Positions 36,641 to 45,548 of a stretch of 64,000 nucleotides of DNA are shown piece after piece. Location of the stretch: contig NZ_FMYX01000001.1 of NCBI RefSeq assembly GCF_900102675.1, forward strand, positions 248,001-312,000. Direction: 5' to 3'. How positions within the stretch are numbered: the stretch's first letter is position 1; each line of letters starts with the position of its first letter. The notes under the pieces are model-generated. The model made no database searches, was not told the origin of the DNA, and saw only the letters and a list, made by a program, of their open reading frames with translations. The DNA is from Pseudomonas guariconensis. GTDB lineage: Bacteria; Pseudomonadota; Gammaproteobacteria; Pseudomonadales; Pseudomonadaceae. A program made the position numbers and the translations under genes.

Positions 36641-37696
36641 CTACAAGCCTTGCTGGAGCAACGGATCGTCCGGATTCTGCCGCTCGAGTTCGGCCAGCAG
36701 CACCTGTACGTTCTGCAGTTGCCCGGTTTCCTTCCAGTACTGAATCAACAGCACCCGCGCACGCCGATTCGCAGGTTCCCGGCTCAGCACGGTCTCCAGC
36801 TGTTTCTGCGCAGCCTCGACCTGCTCCAAGTCATGCAGAGTGACGGCCAGGCTGTAGCGGTAGTCGAGGTTGTCCGGCTCCAGCTCGACGGCGCGTGAGA
36901 AGGCGAGCAGGGCGTACTCTTCTTGATCGTGGCGGGTCAGCCAAAGGCCCAGCTGATGCTGCAGGAAGGCTGAGTCCGGGCGCAGGGCCAAGGCTTTGGC
37001 GAGCACTTGACGAGAGGCGTCGTGCTGGCCCTGGCGTTCGAGCAGTCGGACCTGCGTGGCCAGTGCGTCGAGGTTCTCAGGGGCGATCTTGAGGCTGCGT
37101 TGCAGGGCGGCGGCGGCCTGGTCGTAGGCATCTTCATGCAGATACAGACGCGCCAGGTGCACTTGCGCGGCGGCGTCGTCGGGCTGGGCCTCCAGTGCCT
37201 GCTGGTACTGCTCCAAGGTGTCCTGCAAGGGGCCGAAGTACAAACCGATTGCATCGGGATCGAGGCCCAGCAAGGCATCCACCGCAGCAAAACGCACGCC
37301 TTGGTCCTCGTCCTCCAGCAACGGGCCCAGAACCAGACTACGTTGAGCTGCGGGTAACAGCCGGCGAATGCTGGTAATGGCGGCGCGGCGAACCATCGGG
37401 TCGTCGTGCTCCAGGTCCTGGCGAGCGAGTTTCAGTGCCTGGGGGGAGGGGTAGTTGGGCAGCTCGGCGTGCAGGGCTGCCCGGCGGATCGGCGCCAGGT
37501 CGTTGCGCTGCAGTTGCTGGTAGAGCACCCGCGCTGCACCCGGCTCGCCATCATGAGCTTGGCGCAAGGCCTTGGCATAGCTGTGGGCAGGGATGGCAGG
37601 GGCAGTGGGTTGCGGGTCACGCCTCAGGTAGCCGATGACACCCGATACCAGGACCAGCAAGAGCAGGGCAATCAGGTAACGACGGCGGTTGGGCAT
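36641..37696 (-). CDS. Membrane-anchored HEAT/TPR repeat protein
   Basis: 351 residues. A membrane anchor lies at residues about 6-23 (RRYLIALLLLVLVSGVIGYL). HEAT-like repeats follow (RRAALHAELPNYP, DDPMVRRAAITSIRRLLP, DEDQGVRFAAVDALLGLDP) and then about five TPRs (AEDAYDQAAAALQRSLKIAPE-like). It ends with the TPR pair of CcmI-like or FlhB-interacting type proteins, but the exact role is unknown. In pseudomonads such proteins often accompany multiheme or cytochrome genes; none is near here. Confidence 0.85.
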   Translation of the reverse strand: MPNRRRYLIALLLLVLVSGVIGYLRRDPQPTAPAIPAHSYAKALRQAHDGEPGAARVLYQQLQRNDLAPIRRAALHAELPNYPSPQALKLARQDLEHDDPMVRRAAITSIRRLLPAAQRSLVLGPLLEDEDQGVRFAAVDALLGLDPDAIGLYFGPLQDTLEQYQQALEAQPDDAAAQVHLARLYLHEDAYDQAAAALQRSLKIAPENLDALATQVRLLERQGQHDASRQVLAKALALRPDSAFLQHQLGLWLTRHDQEEYALLAFSRAVELEPDNLDYRYSLAVTLHDLEQVEAAQKQLETVLSREPANRRARVLLIQYWKETGQLQNVQVLLAELERQNPDDPLLQQGL

Positions 37697-37841
37697 CGGG
37701 CGGTCCGTGGCGGCGGGAATGGCAGAGCTTGGGACAGCCGGACACTAATTGCAACGCCCGTGCGGCAGCTGGCCAGGCCAGATCGTATGGAAAGGTCTGT
37801 TAAGATTCGCGCGTTTCCAACTGTGGCCAAGGAGCCGTTTC

Positions 37842-38162
37842 ATGATCATCAGCACCACCAGCCAGCTCGAAGGCCGCCCCGTCGCCGAATACCTGGGTGT
37901 GGTCAGCGCCGAATCGGTGCAAGGCATCAACTTCGTGCGCGATTTCTTTGCTCGCTTTCGTGATTTCTTCGGCGGCCGTTCCCAGACTCTGGAAAGCGCC
38001 CTGCGCGAGGCGCGTGAGCAGGCCACCGAGGAGCTGAAGGCGCGGGCACGTCAATTGCAAGCCGATGCAGTGCTGGGCGTGGATTTCGAAATCAGCATGC
38101 CATCAGTCCAAGGCGGCATGGTCGTGGTATTCGCAACCGGTACGGCAGTCCGCCTGAAGTAG
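37842..38162 (+). CDS. YbjQ family (UPF0145) protein
   Basis: 106 residues from the ATG at 37842. The family pattern MIISTTSQLEGRPVAEYLGV, VQGINFVRDFFARFRDFFGG and ADAVLGVDFEI is clear. The fold is a small pentameric beta-alpha protein annotated as heavy-metal-binding-like; its function in the cell is unknown. AAGGAG lies 7 bases upstream of the start. Confidence 0.92.
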   Translation: MIISTTSQLEGRPVAEYLGVVSAESVQGINFVRDFFARFRDFFGGRSQTLESALREAREQATEELKARARQLQADAVLGVDFEISMPSVQGGMVVVFATGTAVRLK

Positions 38163-38300
38163 GGCACTTTGCCACTGGTCGGGTGATGCCGGATTGTCCG
38201 GAAGGTCTGCAAATGACCGACTAGTCTCCATTTCAACGGGCCGCCGCTTCTGAGCAAGCAGAGTGCTTGCTGGCGCAGCCATCATTGGAGGGAGCAGGGC

Positions 38301-38489
38301 ATGAGCGAATCCTTTTCCGAAGACATGAACGATGCGTTCCCGATCAACAGCCAAGTGTGGTGTGGCCAGGCGTTCTTGCGCCTGGGGTTCGCCAACATGA
38401 CCCTGGATGAATCGGAACAACTTAAGCCTGCACATTTGCAGCGCGTCAAAAAGGGCCGTTTCACGCCCCGGTTCCGGACCCGGAAGTAA
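38301..38489 (+). CDS. Small conserved hypothetical protein
   Basis: 62 residues, beginning MSESFSEDMNDAFPINSQVW. A good ribosome site (GGAGGGAGC) lies about 9 bases before the ATG. It is acidic at the front and basic at the end (KKGRFTPRFRTRK). No domain is recognised. Confidence 0.6.
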   Translation: MSESFSEDMNDAFPINSQVWCGQAFLRLGFANMTLDESEQLKPAHLQRVKKGRFTPRFRTRK

Positions 38490-38711
38490 CCCCGCCCAGC
38501 GTTCTCGCCTGGCCAGCAATATAGCGGTCAGGCGAGGGCACTTTGGCTCCTGCGCCGACGCTTGCCTGATCGATCGGAGAACTGCATCACGATCGCTGGC
38601 AGCTTTTCATCCTGTTTGTTGATCTTGCTCATGGCATCGGTGGGTCGTACTCGCCGGGCGGTCACGGCTGTGCTTTTCTTGCGCCGATTTTCAGCACAAG
38701 GAGGTGAATGC

Positions 38712-39017
38712 ATGCGTGTCAGGGAACAGACTTATTGGGAATGGGCCGATGCCCAGTTGCACAGCCGCTGCCATGACGAAGTCCTGAGTGATGGCACCGT
38801 GCTCGATATCCAGGTGCGGTTGTCGCGGTTGGGTGCCACGCAATTGTTTCTCGGGCTATATGCTGGAAACGGCAAAGCCCTGCTGGAGGAGTACTATCCC
38901 GCGCGCCCCGGTGAGACCATGACCCGTGCCCTGGTCTGGGGCGTGGAGCGCGCTCGGGCCTTGGCCACCGGCGCCGTGCCGTTGCCCGCGGCCAGGGCCC
39001 GGCGACTTCAGGCCTGA
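38712..39017 (+). CDS. Hypothetical protein
   Basis: 101 residues from the ATG at 38712, preceded by AAGGAGGTG. The sequence MRVREQTYWEWADAQLHSRC then VLDIQVRLSRLGATQLFLGL and EEYYPARPGETMTRALVWG looks well folded, alpha/beta. No family name is known to me. The last 10 bases overlap the convergent haemoglobin gene. Confidence 0.75.
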   Translation: MRVREQTYWEWADAQLHSRCHDEVLSDGTVLDIQVRLSRLGATQLFLGLYAGNGKALLEEYYPARPGETMTRALVWGVERARALATGAVPLPAARARRLQA

Positions 39018-39430
39018 GCGCGGCGGTTGCGGCTGGCCTGGACGATACGCTCGGCCGGCACGCGCAGCTGGCGCAACAGGTACTCTGCAAAATCCTTGGC
39101 CCAAGGCTGCAAGGCAATGGCTTGTTCCATGCAGCTTAGCCAGACGTTGGCGTGCTCTTCGTCGATTGGCCATTGTGCGTGGAATGAGGGAATGGCGATC
39201 GAGCCATAGCGCTCGCTGTACAGGCGTGGTCCACCGAGCCAACCGCTCAGAAAGCAGGCCAGTTTGTCCCGTGAGCCTTCAAGGTTGTCAGGGTGCATGC
39301 GCCGCACGCTGGATGCTTCAGGGCGCTGGTCCATCAATCGGTAAAAATCATCGACCAGACGGCGCAGGCCGTCGATGCCGCCAGCGGCCAGGTAGGACGC
39401 GTCGCCGGTGCCATAGGCAGGGATATTCAT
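39008..39430 (-). CDS. Group II truncated haemoglobin
   Basis: 140 residues from the ATG at 39430, with GGAG 8 bases upstream. Family marks are GIDGLRRLVDDFYRLMDQRP at helices A-B, MHPDNLEGSRDKLACFLSGW, LGGPRLYSERYGSIAIP, the proximal His in PSFHAQWPIDEEH, and the Trp of helix G (NVWLSCMEQAI). Such proteins bind oxygen or nitric oxide, and a detoxifying or redox role is usual. It is a single gene. Confidence 0.9.
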   Translation of the reverse strand: MNIPAYGTGDASYLAAGGIDGLRRLVDDFYRLMDQRPEASSVRRMHPDNLEGSRDKLACFLSGWLGGPRLYSERYGSIAIPSFHAQWPIDEEHANVWLSCMEQAIALQPWAKDFAEYLLRQLRVPAERIVQASRNRRAQA

Positions 39431-39474
39431 CGCAGGCTCCAACAAACAGGAGTGCACAGTGTAACAGGCATGAA

Positions 39475-39502
39475 AAAGCCCGGCCTTGCAGGGCCGGGCT
39501 CA
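39475..39502 (-). terminator. Rho-independent terminator downstream of the 111-residue gene
   Basis: On the minus strand a GCCCGGCC-type stem with a short loop is followed by a U run (AAAAAGCCCGGCC...GGGCCGGGC on the plus strand). It lies 18 bases after the stop of the gene ending at 39520. Confidence 0.85.
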
Positions 39503-39519
39503 AAGAAGGGTGGTACGAC

Positions 39520-39852
39520 TCAGTTCAATGGGTCTATCACCTTGACTGCCTGCCGCTCACGGGCGGTAGGCCATTCTTGTTGTAGGGTCTGCAGGACGCG
39601 GCCGACGAACTCGGTGTCGGCGGCGGCCTTCTTGCCGACATAGCCTTGGCCACGGCGGTAGACCTTGAAGCGGGCGCGCATGCTGGGCATGTGCGATTCG
39701 AATTCATCTTCGACCGTGTTGGGTGGCAGACGGTCGAGGCGTACCTCGCCAGTCTGGCTGACCCACAGCAGGTGGTCATCGAGGCTGTCCTTGCGCGCGG
39801 CGAACAGCTGGGCCAATTGGTCGATCGTAGGATTGTTGTTCAAATTCATCAT
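39520..39852 (-). CDS. Hypothetical protein
   Basis: 110 residues from the ATG at 39852; a second ATG follows directly at 39849. It reads MMNLNNNPTIDQLAQLFAAR, KDSLDDHLLWVSQTGEVRLD and MPSMRARFKVYRRGQGYVGK. It looks like a small conserved alpha/beta protein of pseudomonads with unknown function. It has its own terminator. Confidence 0.75.
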   Translation of the reverse strand: MMNLNNNPTIDQLAQLFAARKDSLDDHLLWVSQTGEVRLDRLPPNTVEDEFESHMPSMRARFKVYRRGQGYVGKKAAADTEFVGRVLQTLQQEWPTARERQAVKVIDPLN

Positions 39853-39870
39853 AAAGCCCCCATTACCCAT

Positions 39871-40186
39871 CAGTCAGTGATTTTTCACTCGGCGCCACGA
39901 TGTGTAGCGCACTAACACGGCTGCTACAGCAGCATTGCAACAGGGGCCTTCTCACGCTGCCTTTTGGACAGTTTCCCTCTCCACGGACGGCCTGCGTTAC
40001 CGCGCAGGCCGTCTGGAACACCCTTGCCACCGCTCCCGATCAGGGAGACGGCCTCATCATGCCCAAGGCTGATGAACGACGTCAACAGGTTTGTAGTGAA
40101 TATTTTTCGGCACTACATGTTGTCCGACAATCGATCACGCGCAGCGCCTCGAGCCTGTTCTGGGGCTGAAGTGGCTGCTTCGTGTC
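39871..40186. other. Gene-free spacer with one strong hairpin
   Basis: About 315 bases between a small gene and the beta-lactamase gene, with no coding signal. It contains an 11 bp stem (GACGGCCTGCG / CGCAGGCCGTC, 39986-39996 and 40003-40013, 6-base loop). No U run follows. A small RNA or a terminator remnant is possible. Confidence 0.4.
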
Positions 40187-41332
40187 TCAGCGCTCCAAGG
40201 CGGAAAGGATCTGGTAGGCCGCGCGTACCCTGGCTTCATTTGGGTAGTTGCGGTTGGCGAGCAGGACGATCCCCAGCCCCTTGGCCGGGATGAAGGCGTA
40301 GTACGCACCGAAACCTCCGGTGGCACCGGTCTTGTTGTACCAAGCGGCTGGTTCGGTGGGCAGGGTCGGTTGCAAACGGACGGTAGGTTGGGGGTTGAGA
40401 GCTACCTCAGAGCTATTGCCTTTAAGCAAGGTTTCCAAGGCGACTGGATACCGGTAGCGCTCCCATCCAAGGCCCTGGGTCATCGGGCCGACCTTGAAGT
40501 AGCCCGCCTGGGTGAGGGCGATCGCCTTTTGCAGCGATGGCGCCAGCGAGTCGGCGTTCAACTGCAGGCGCACATAGCGTGCGGCATCGTTCACGGTGGT
40601 CTTGATTCCATAGGCTTCGTCCGCCAATGGTCCTGGATTGACCCGCACCGGCTGGTTGCTGGCGTTGTAGCCCTGGGCATAACGCTGTTGTGCAGTGCCA
40701 GGTACGGCAAGGTAGGTATCGGTCAGGCCTAGTGCAGGCAAGAGTTGTTCGGTCATGATCTTGGCGAACGATTGTTTCTGTGCACGCGCCGCCAGATCAC
40801 CAAACAGGCCTAGGCTGGGGTTGGAGTAACAGCGCTGAGTGGCCCGTGCAACACGCGGTTTCCAGTGCTGATAGAAGGCCTGCACCTGCGCTTCGGTCTG
40901 CACGTTGTCGGGGAATTGCAGCGGTAGGCAATCGGCGCTGTAGGCACCCAGTTCCAGCACACTGGCCTCACCCAGGGACGTGCCTTCAAGGGCCGGATGG
41001 TAGCGTTTGGCGGGGGCATCCAGCGCCAGCGTACCCTGGGCGCTGGCAAGCGCAACGAGGGTGGCGGTGTAGGTCTTGCTGAGCGAGCCGACCTCGAACA
41101 ACGTGTCGCGTTTCACGGGTTGGGCGTTGGCCTTGTTGGCCACGCCGTACGTGAAGTAGTGCTCCTTGCCATCGGCGATCACGGCCACGGCCATGCCCGC
41201 GATGTCGTGTTCACGCATCAAGGGCTCGATAACCTCATCGACCTGTGTGTGCAGCGCGTCGGCCAGGCTGTGCCCGGTCACGGTGGCGAGGCTCAAAGCG
41301 AGTGCAAAGCGCACGTAGGGCAGTGGCTTCAT
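40187..41332 (-). CDS. ampC: Class C (AmpC) beta-lactamase
   Basis: 381 residues from the ATG at 41332 (MKPLPYVRFALALSLATVTG, signal peptide ending near HSLA/DA). It hydrolyses cephalosporins in the periplasm. The three class C motifs are present: SLSK (GSLSKTYTATL, nucleophile Ser), YxN (QRCYSNPSLGL) and KTG (YNKTGATGGFG). ALQFPD-type and IPAKGLGIVLLANRNYP blocks confirm it. There is no ampR beside it; an AraC regulator is the next gene upstream in the same direction, 20 bases away, and may share the transcript. Confidence 0.95.
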   Translation of the reverse strand: MKPLPYVRFALALSLATVTGHSLADALHTQVDEVIEPLMREHDIAGMAVAVIADGKEHYFTYGVANKANAQPVKRDTLFEVGSLSKTYTATLVALASAQGTLALDAPAKRYHPALEGTSLGEASVLELGAYSADCLPLQFPDNVQTEAQVQAFYQHWKPRVARATQRCYSNPSLGLFGDLAARAQKQSFAKIMTEQLLPALGLTDTYLAVPGTAQQRYAQGYNASNQPVRVNPGPLADEAYGIKTTVNDAARYVRLQLNADSLAPSLQKAIALTQAGYFKVGPMTQGLGWERYRYPVALETLLKGNSSEVALNPQPTVRLQPTLPTEPAAWYNKTGATGGFGAYYAFIPAKGLGIVLLANRNYPNEARVRAAYQILSALER

Positions 41333-41352
41333 GCAAAAGATCCTTTTCAGAT

Positions 41353-42147
41353 TCAGTAAGGTGTGTGGCGTCGCAGGAACTCGCCTGGCGATTGGCCGAA
41401 ATGCTCGCCAAAGGCCGCGATGAATGCTGAAAGCGAGGCATAGCCACAAGCCAAGGCCACGTCAGTGACCCGTTCTGCGCGCTCCAGCGCTGGCAAGGCA
41501 CTTAGCAGGCGCACCCGTTGACGCCATAGGCGGAAGGTCAGGCCGGTCTCGCGCAAAAAGCGCCGGCTGAGGGTCTTTTCCGAGATGCCAAGACGCAGCG
41601 CCCAGTCGGCCAGGCTGCGGGTATCGTCGGGCGAGGCTTGCAGGCGACGGCAGATCTGACGCAAGTGACGATCGCGAGGGAGCGGCAGGAGCATCTGTTC
41701 TTCCTGGGCACTGGCCAGACGGTCGAGCAGCACCTGCACCAGACGCCCATCGGCGCCTGACTCGTCATAGTGCACGGGCAATTGCGAGAACGCCTGGATC
41801 AGTTCGCCCAGCAGCGGTTCCACTACCACCACCCGGCAGGCCATGGCCGGCCAGGGCAGGGCGGCAGGTTCGATATACAGGCTACGGATACAGGTGTTGG
41901 GCTCACAGACCACACGGTGGGGAACCTGTGCGGCGATCCAGACGGCCCGTTGGGGAGGCACCAGATACAGGCCTTCGGGCGTGTGCACGCGCAGGATGCC
42001 GTTGCGGGCGTGGGAGAGTTGCCCCCATGGATGCCGGTGACGATAGCCCAAGGCAATGTTGGGGAGGCTTTCGGCCTGGCCATAGATCTGTCGTGGTAGG
42101 CATTCGAGCTGGTCGAGGCAGGCCTCGGGATGTCCGTTCAGCGACAC
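41353..42147 (-). CDS. AraC family transcriptional regulator
   Basis: 264 residues. An N-terminal cupin half (NIALGYRHRHPWGQLSHARN, LVPPQRAVWIAAQVPHRV) is followed by two HTH motifs (SLADWALRLGISEKTLSRRF, VTDVALACGYASLSAFIAAF). It is divergent from the transporter at 42228 (80-base spacer), which it probably controls. The PSRHRHPWGQ style is that of regulators next to small efflux genes. Confidence 0.92.
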   Translation of the reverse strand: MSLNGHPEACLDQLECLPRQIYGQAESLPNIALGYRHRHPWGQLSHARNGILRVHTPEGLYLVPPQRAVWIAAQVPHRVVCEPNTCIRSLYIEPAALPWPAMACRVVVVEPLLGELIQAFSQLPVHYDESGADGRLVQVLLDRLASAQEEQMLLPLPRDRHLRQICRRLQASPDDTRSLADWALRLGISEKTLSRRFLRETGLTFRLWRQRVRLLSALPALERAERVTDVALACGYASLSAFIAAFGEHFGQSPGEFLRRHTPY

Positions 42148-42227
42148 TAGTGGGGGTTCCGGCGTTAGCGGTAGGGAAGGCGAGACCTTATCGTTTGCTC
42201 CTGCATAAATACAACTCGGAATAAACC

Positions 42228-43214
42228 ATGAAGTACGTCAGAAAAATCTTCGATAACTTCACCTTAGCCTTGCTTGGGGTCGTGCTGATCGCCACCTTCG
42301 TGCCGTGTTCAGGCGATGGCGCGGTGTTCTTTGGCTGGTTGACCAATTTGGCGATTGGCCTGCTGTTCTTCCTGCACGGCGCCAAGCTGTCGCGCGAAGC
42401 GATCATCGCCGGCGCCAGCCATTGGCGGTTGCACCTGCTGGTGTTCGCCTGCACGTTCGTGATGTTTCCGTTGCTGGGCATGGCCTTCAAGCCGCTGTTC
42501 GTGCCGTTGGTGGGCAACGAGCTGTATCTGGGCGTGCTTTATCTGTGCGCCTTGCCGGCGACAGTGCAGTCGGCGATTGCCTTCACCTCCCTGGCGCGCG
42601 GCAACATTCCGGCGGCGATCTGCAGCGCAGCGGCATCGAGCCTGCTGGGGATCTTCCTCACACCGTTGCTGGTGATGCTGCTGCTCGGTGCCGAGGGCGA
42701 CACCGGGTCGGGGTTGGACGCGGTGTTGAAGATCACGCTGCAACTGCTGGTCCCATTCGTGGCAGGGCAGGTTGCCCGTCGCTGGATCGGAGAATGGGTC
42801 AAGCGCAATGCACGGTGGCTGAAGATCGTCGACCAAGGTTCGATCCTGCTGGTGGTGTATACGGCTTTCAGCGATGCGGTGGTCACCGGGCTTTGGCATA
42901 CGGTCTCGGCGCAGCATTTGGCGGGGCTGTTCGTCGTCTGCGGGATCTTGCTTGCAGCGGTGTTGTTCGTGACCCGGCTGTTGGGGCGTGTGTTGGGGTT
43001 CAGTGTGGAAGATCGCATCACCATCTTGTTTGCCGGGTCGAAGAAGAGCCTGGCTACGGGAGTGCCGATGGCTCAGGTCTTGTTCGTGGGCGGTGGGATT
43101 GGGGCGATGATCTTGCCGTTGATGTTGTTTCATCAGATTCAGTTGATGGTGTGTGCGGTGTTGGCTCAGAAGTACGCTGCGCGTGGGGTTGAGGGGGTTT
43201 CGGCGGTTTCCTGA
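42228..43214 (+). CDS. Bile acid:sodium symporter family (SBF-like) transporter
   Basis: 328 residues, ten hydrophobic helices. The family blocks GLLFFLHGAKLSREAIIAGA, PATVQSAIAFTSLARGNIPA and FAGSKKSLATGVPMAQVLF match the SBF-like YfeH group. The substrate is unknown. It is divergent from an AraC gene. No gene follows; the 3' end meets the large inverted repeats. Confidence 0.93.
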   Translation: MKYVRKIFDNFTLALLGVVLIATFVPCSGDGAVFFGWLTNLAIGLLFFLHGAKLSREAIIAGASHWRLHLLVFACTFVMFPLLGMAFKPLFVPLVGNELYLGVLYLCALPATVQSAIAFTSLARGNIPAAICSAAASSLLGIFLTPLLVMLLLGAEGDTGSGLDAVLKITLQLLVPFVAGQVARRWIGEWVKRNARWLKIVDQGSILLVVYTAFSDAVVTGLWHTVSAQHLAGLFVVCGILLAAVLFVTRLLGRVLGFSVEDRITILFAGSKKSLATGVPMAQVLFVGGGIGAMILPLMLFHQIQLMVCAVLAQKYAARGVEGVSAVS

Positions 43215-43278
43215 TGGTTTTGTGGTTTTGTGGTTTGTGGGCTTATCCGTTTGATTTGGCGACGGTTAGTCACCTTTC

Positions 43279-43495
43279 CGCCCTTACGGCGGGTCACTTT
43301 TGGTCTTGGCCAAAAGTAACCAAAAGCCGCGCGCCCCTGCATCCGGCCCGGCGCTTCGCTCCGGGTCCCCTCGCTGCGGTGTCTTACGGGGCCTCGCGGC
43401 CTCCGGCTGGCTACGCCAGCCTCCATCTCGCGACTTCGGCTAGCGCCGAAGGGCGCTACGCGCCTGCCCCTACAGACACCTCCGCTCGGCCTGCT
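43279..43495 (+). repeat. Left arm of a large imperfect inverted repeat
   Basis: About 217 bases starting CGCCCTTACGGCGGGTCACT, with the internal TTGGCCAAAAGTAACCAAAAG and CTCCATCTCGCGACTTCGGC segments. It matches the reverse complement of 43764-43983 with roughly 85% identity by eye. Elements with this core are scattered through Pseudomonas intergenic regions. Confidence 0.8.
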
Positions 43496-43644
43496 GATGG
43501 GGCGCAAGTTACGGGTGGCGCCTGGACTGGCGTTGTTTCATTCAGTGGTTTTTGTGGTGAGCTTTTGGGCCTATTCGCGGGTAAATCGGGGCGCCGAACC
43601 GCCGCACACACAGGCTCACAGCTCTTGAGAACGGCGCTGTGCCT

Positions 43645-43666
43645 GTAGGAGCGGCGGCGCTCCTAC
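43645..43666. repeat. Short palindrome between the repeat arms
   Basis: GTAGGAGC-GGCGGC-GCTCCTAC, an 8 bp stem resembling a REP core (GTAGGAGCGG), lies in the middle of the large inverted repeat. Confidence 0.6.
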
Positions 43667-43763
43667 CCGCAAATAGGCCGGAACAAACAGCCAAACAATT
43701 AACTTGTTTGCCGTTGCCGTTGCTTTTGATACGCGATAGTCCAGACGCCACCTATCGCGACCT

Positions 43764-43983
43764 CAGAAGGCCGAGTGGAGGTGTCTGGAGGGGCAGGCGC
43801 GCAGCGCCCTTCGGCGCTAGCCGAAGTCGCGAGATGGAGGCTGGCGCAGCCAGCCGGAGGCCGCGAAGCCCCGCAAGACACCGCAGCGAGGGGACCCCGG
43901 AGCGCAGCGCAGGGGCCGGATGTGGGAGCCAGCGGTTTTTGCCTACTTTTGCCCAAGAGCAAAAGTAGGTCGCCGTAAAGGCG
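43764..43983 (-). repeat. Right arm of a large imperfect inverted repeat
   Basis: About 220 bases; its reverse complement begins CGCCTTTACGGCGACCTACT and runs parallel to the left arm through the CGCGGCCTCCGGCTGGCTGC and CTAGCGCCGAAGGGCGCTGC segments. The arms are 268 bases apart and could form a long cruciform or RNA hairpin. Confidence 0.8.
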
Positions 43984-44047
43984 AAAAGCGCCGGTGGCGC
44001 CCCCACCAAACCCGGATATTCACACAGCCTGAAAGCCCAAGCCCCTC

Positions 44048-44082
44048 AAAAAAAAGCCCCGCAGACCAAAGGCCAGCAGGGC
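44048..44082 (-). terminator. Rho-independent terminator of the mexEF-oprN operon
   Basis: On the minus strand GCCCTGC...GCGGGGC (7 bp, one G-U) is followed by eight U. It lies 45 bases after the oprN stop. Confidence 0.85.
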
Positions 44083-44126
44083 AAACGGTTGGGGGAGGAA
44101 CCAACCAAAGGAGTCCTAGAAAAACC

Positions 44127-45548
44127 TCAGCGAACGCTGGCCACCGCCTGCCCCTCAGGCTGCCACCCGCCCCCCAGAGCCTTGTAGATCGCCACAATGC
44201 CCCGATAAAGCTCAACCTCACCCTGCGCCTGCGCATCCTCGGCACTGAGCCGCTCCCGCTCCGCATCGAGCAGCACCAGATAATCGACAGTCCCTTCCCG
44301 ATACCGCACCGACGCCAAGTCAGCCGCCTTGCGACTCGCATCGCTTTGGCGGATCAACGCCAGCAGCCGTTGCTGACGCTTGCCGTAATCACTGAAAGCA
44401 TTGGCCGATTCTTCCAAGGCCAGCAGCACCTGCTGTTCATAGTTGGCCAGCGCCCCCTCGGCATCGGCCTTGGCGCCGCGCAGGCGGGCCCGGACGCTGC
44501 CCAGGTCGAACGCCGCCCAGGTAATGCTCGGCCCCAAAGCCCAGGCATTGGCCGCCGACGAGCCGATCTGCGACCCACGCGCCGCTGTAAAGCCCAGGAA
44601 TCCACTGAGGCTCACCCGCGGGAATAGGTCCGCGGTGGCCACACCGACGTTGGCCGTGGCCGCTGCCAGCTGGCGTTCGGCACTGCGGATGTCCGGGCGG
44701 CGGCGCAGCAGTTCGCCGGGGTCACCCACCGGCAAGGCCTTGGCAATCGCCGGCAAGGCTTTGGGCGATAGGTCCACGCTCAGCGCATCCGGACGCTGGC
44801 CAAGCAGGGTGGCGATGCGGTTGCGGGCGCGCACTTGTTCGGCCTGCAACTGTGGCACGGTCGCTTCCACCGCGGCCAGGCGGGCATCGGCGCGAACCAC
44901 GTCCAGGTCATTGCCGACCCCGGCATCGCGCAGGGTCTCGGTGATGCTGCGCGACTCCTGCTGGGTCTTGAGGTTGGCCAAGGCGATCTTCTCGCGCAGT
45001 TGGGCGCCGCGCAGTTGGCCATAGGCGTCCACCAGTTCTGCGATGAGGCTGACCTGCAACTGCTGCAGGTCGGCCGCAGCAGCCTCCTCCTGCGCTTCGC
45101 TGGCCTCGATTTGCCGCTGGATGCGGCCGAACAGGTCCAGCTCCCAGGCCATGTCCAGGCCCAGGTCATAGCGCTCACTGTTGACCCGCTGCTCGGTCTG
45201 GCCAGGGATCTGGCCTTTGCCGATGTCGCTGCTGACGCGGCTGGTCACCACCGGCAGTTGGTCGTTCTCGGCGTCCTCGCGAATCGAGCGCGCTGACTTG
45301 AGCCTGGCGAAAGCCACGCGCAGGTCACGGTTGCCTTCCAGCGATGCCTGTACCAGTTGGTTGAGCACCGGGTCGTCGAACTGCTTCCACCAGATGCTCT
45401 CGAAGCGGCTGCGGTCCAAGGCCTTGGTCGGCAGTTCGGCGTCCAGGTGCGCAGGCTCGGTCGCCGGCGCCTGGTAGTCCGGGCCCACCGCGCAGGCCGC
45501 CAGGGCCAATGCCAGCAGGCTCGGGGTCAGGGGTTTGAGCAGGTTCAT
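44127..45548 (-). CDS. oprN: RND outer-membrane channel, OprN-like (NodT family)
   Basis: 473 residues. The lipobox LALAACAVG puts the acylated Cys at 19. The two TolC-type halves can be traced (FARLKSARSIREDAENDQLP, LRRRPDIRSAERQLAAATAN, FPRVSLSGFLGFTAARGS). It exports drugs and signals from the periplasm together with MexE and MexF. Its ATG overlaps the mexF stop by 3 bases. It is named by operon context; OprM/TtgC assignment is excluded by the MexF partner only. Confidence 0.93.
   Translation of the reverse strand: MNLLKPLTPSLLALALAACAVGPDYQAPATEPAHLDAELPTKALDRSRFESIWWKQFDDPVLNQLVQASLEGNRDLRVAFARLKSARSIREDAENDQLPVVTSRVSSDIGKGQIPGQTEQRVNSERYDLGLDMAWELDLFGRIQRQIEASEAQEEAAAADLQQLQVSLIAELVDAYGQLRGAQLREKIALANLKTQQESRSITETLRDAGVGNDLDVVRADARLAAVEATVPQLQAEQVRARNRIATLLGQRPDALSVDLSPKALPAIAKALPVGDPGELLRRRPDIRSAERQLAAATANVGVATADLFPRVSLSGFLGFTAARGSQIGSSAANAWALGPSITWAAFDLGSVRARLRGAKADAEGALANYEQQVLLALEESANAFSDYGKRQQRLLALIRQSDASRKAADLASVRYREGTVDYLVLLDAERERLSAEDAQAQGEVELYRGIVAIYKALGGGWQPEGQAVASVR

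Larger units (their letters stand above)
43215..44126. other. Gene-free region containing large inverted repeats
   Basis: About 900 bases without genes. The open frames in it follow from the repeat base composition and are not coding. The parts are the two long arms, a short middle piece with a GTAGGAGC/GCTCCTAC hairpin (43645-43666), and the operon terminator at the right end. Confidence 0.8.

Noticed and set aside
43214..44010. Several open frames of 60-145 codons on both strands
   Set aside because: They lie inside the inverted repeats, mirror each other on the two arms, and have no ribosome sites; they are by-products of the repeats.
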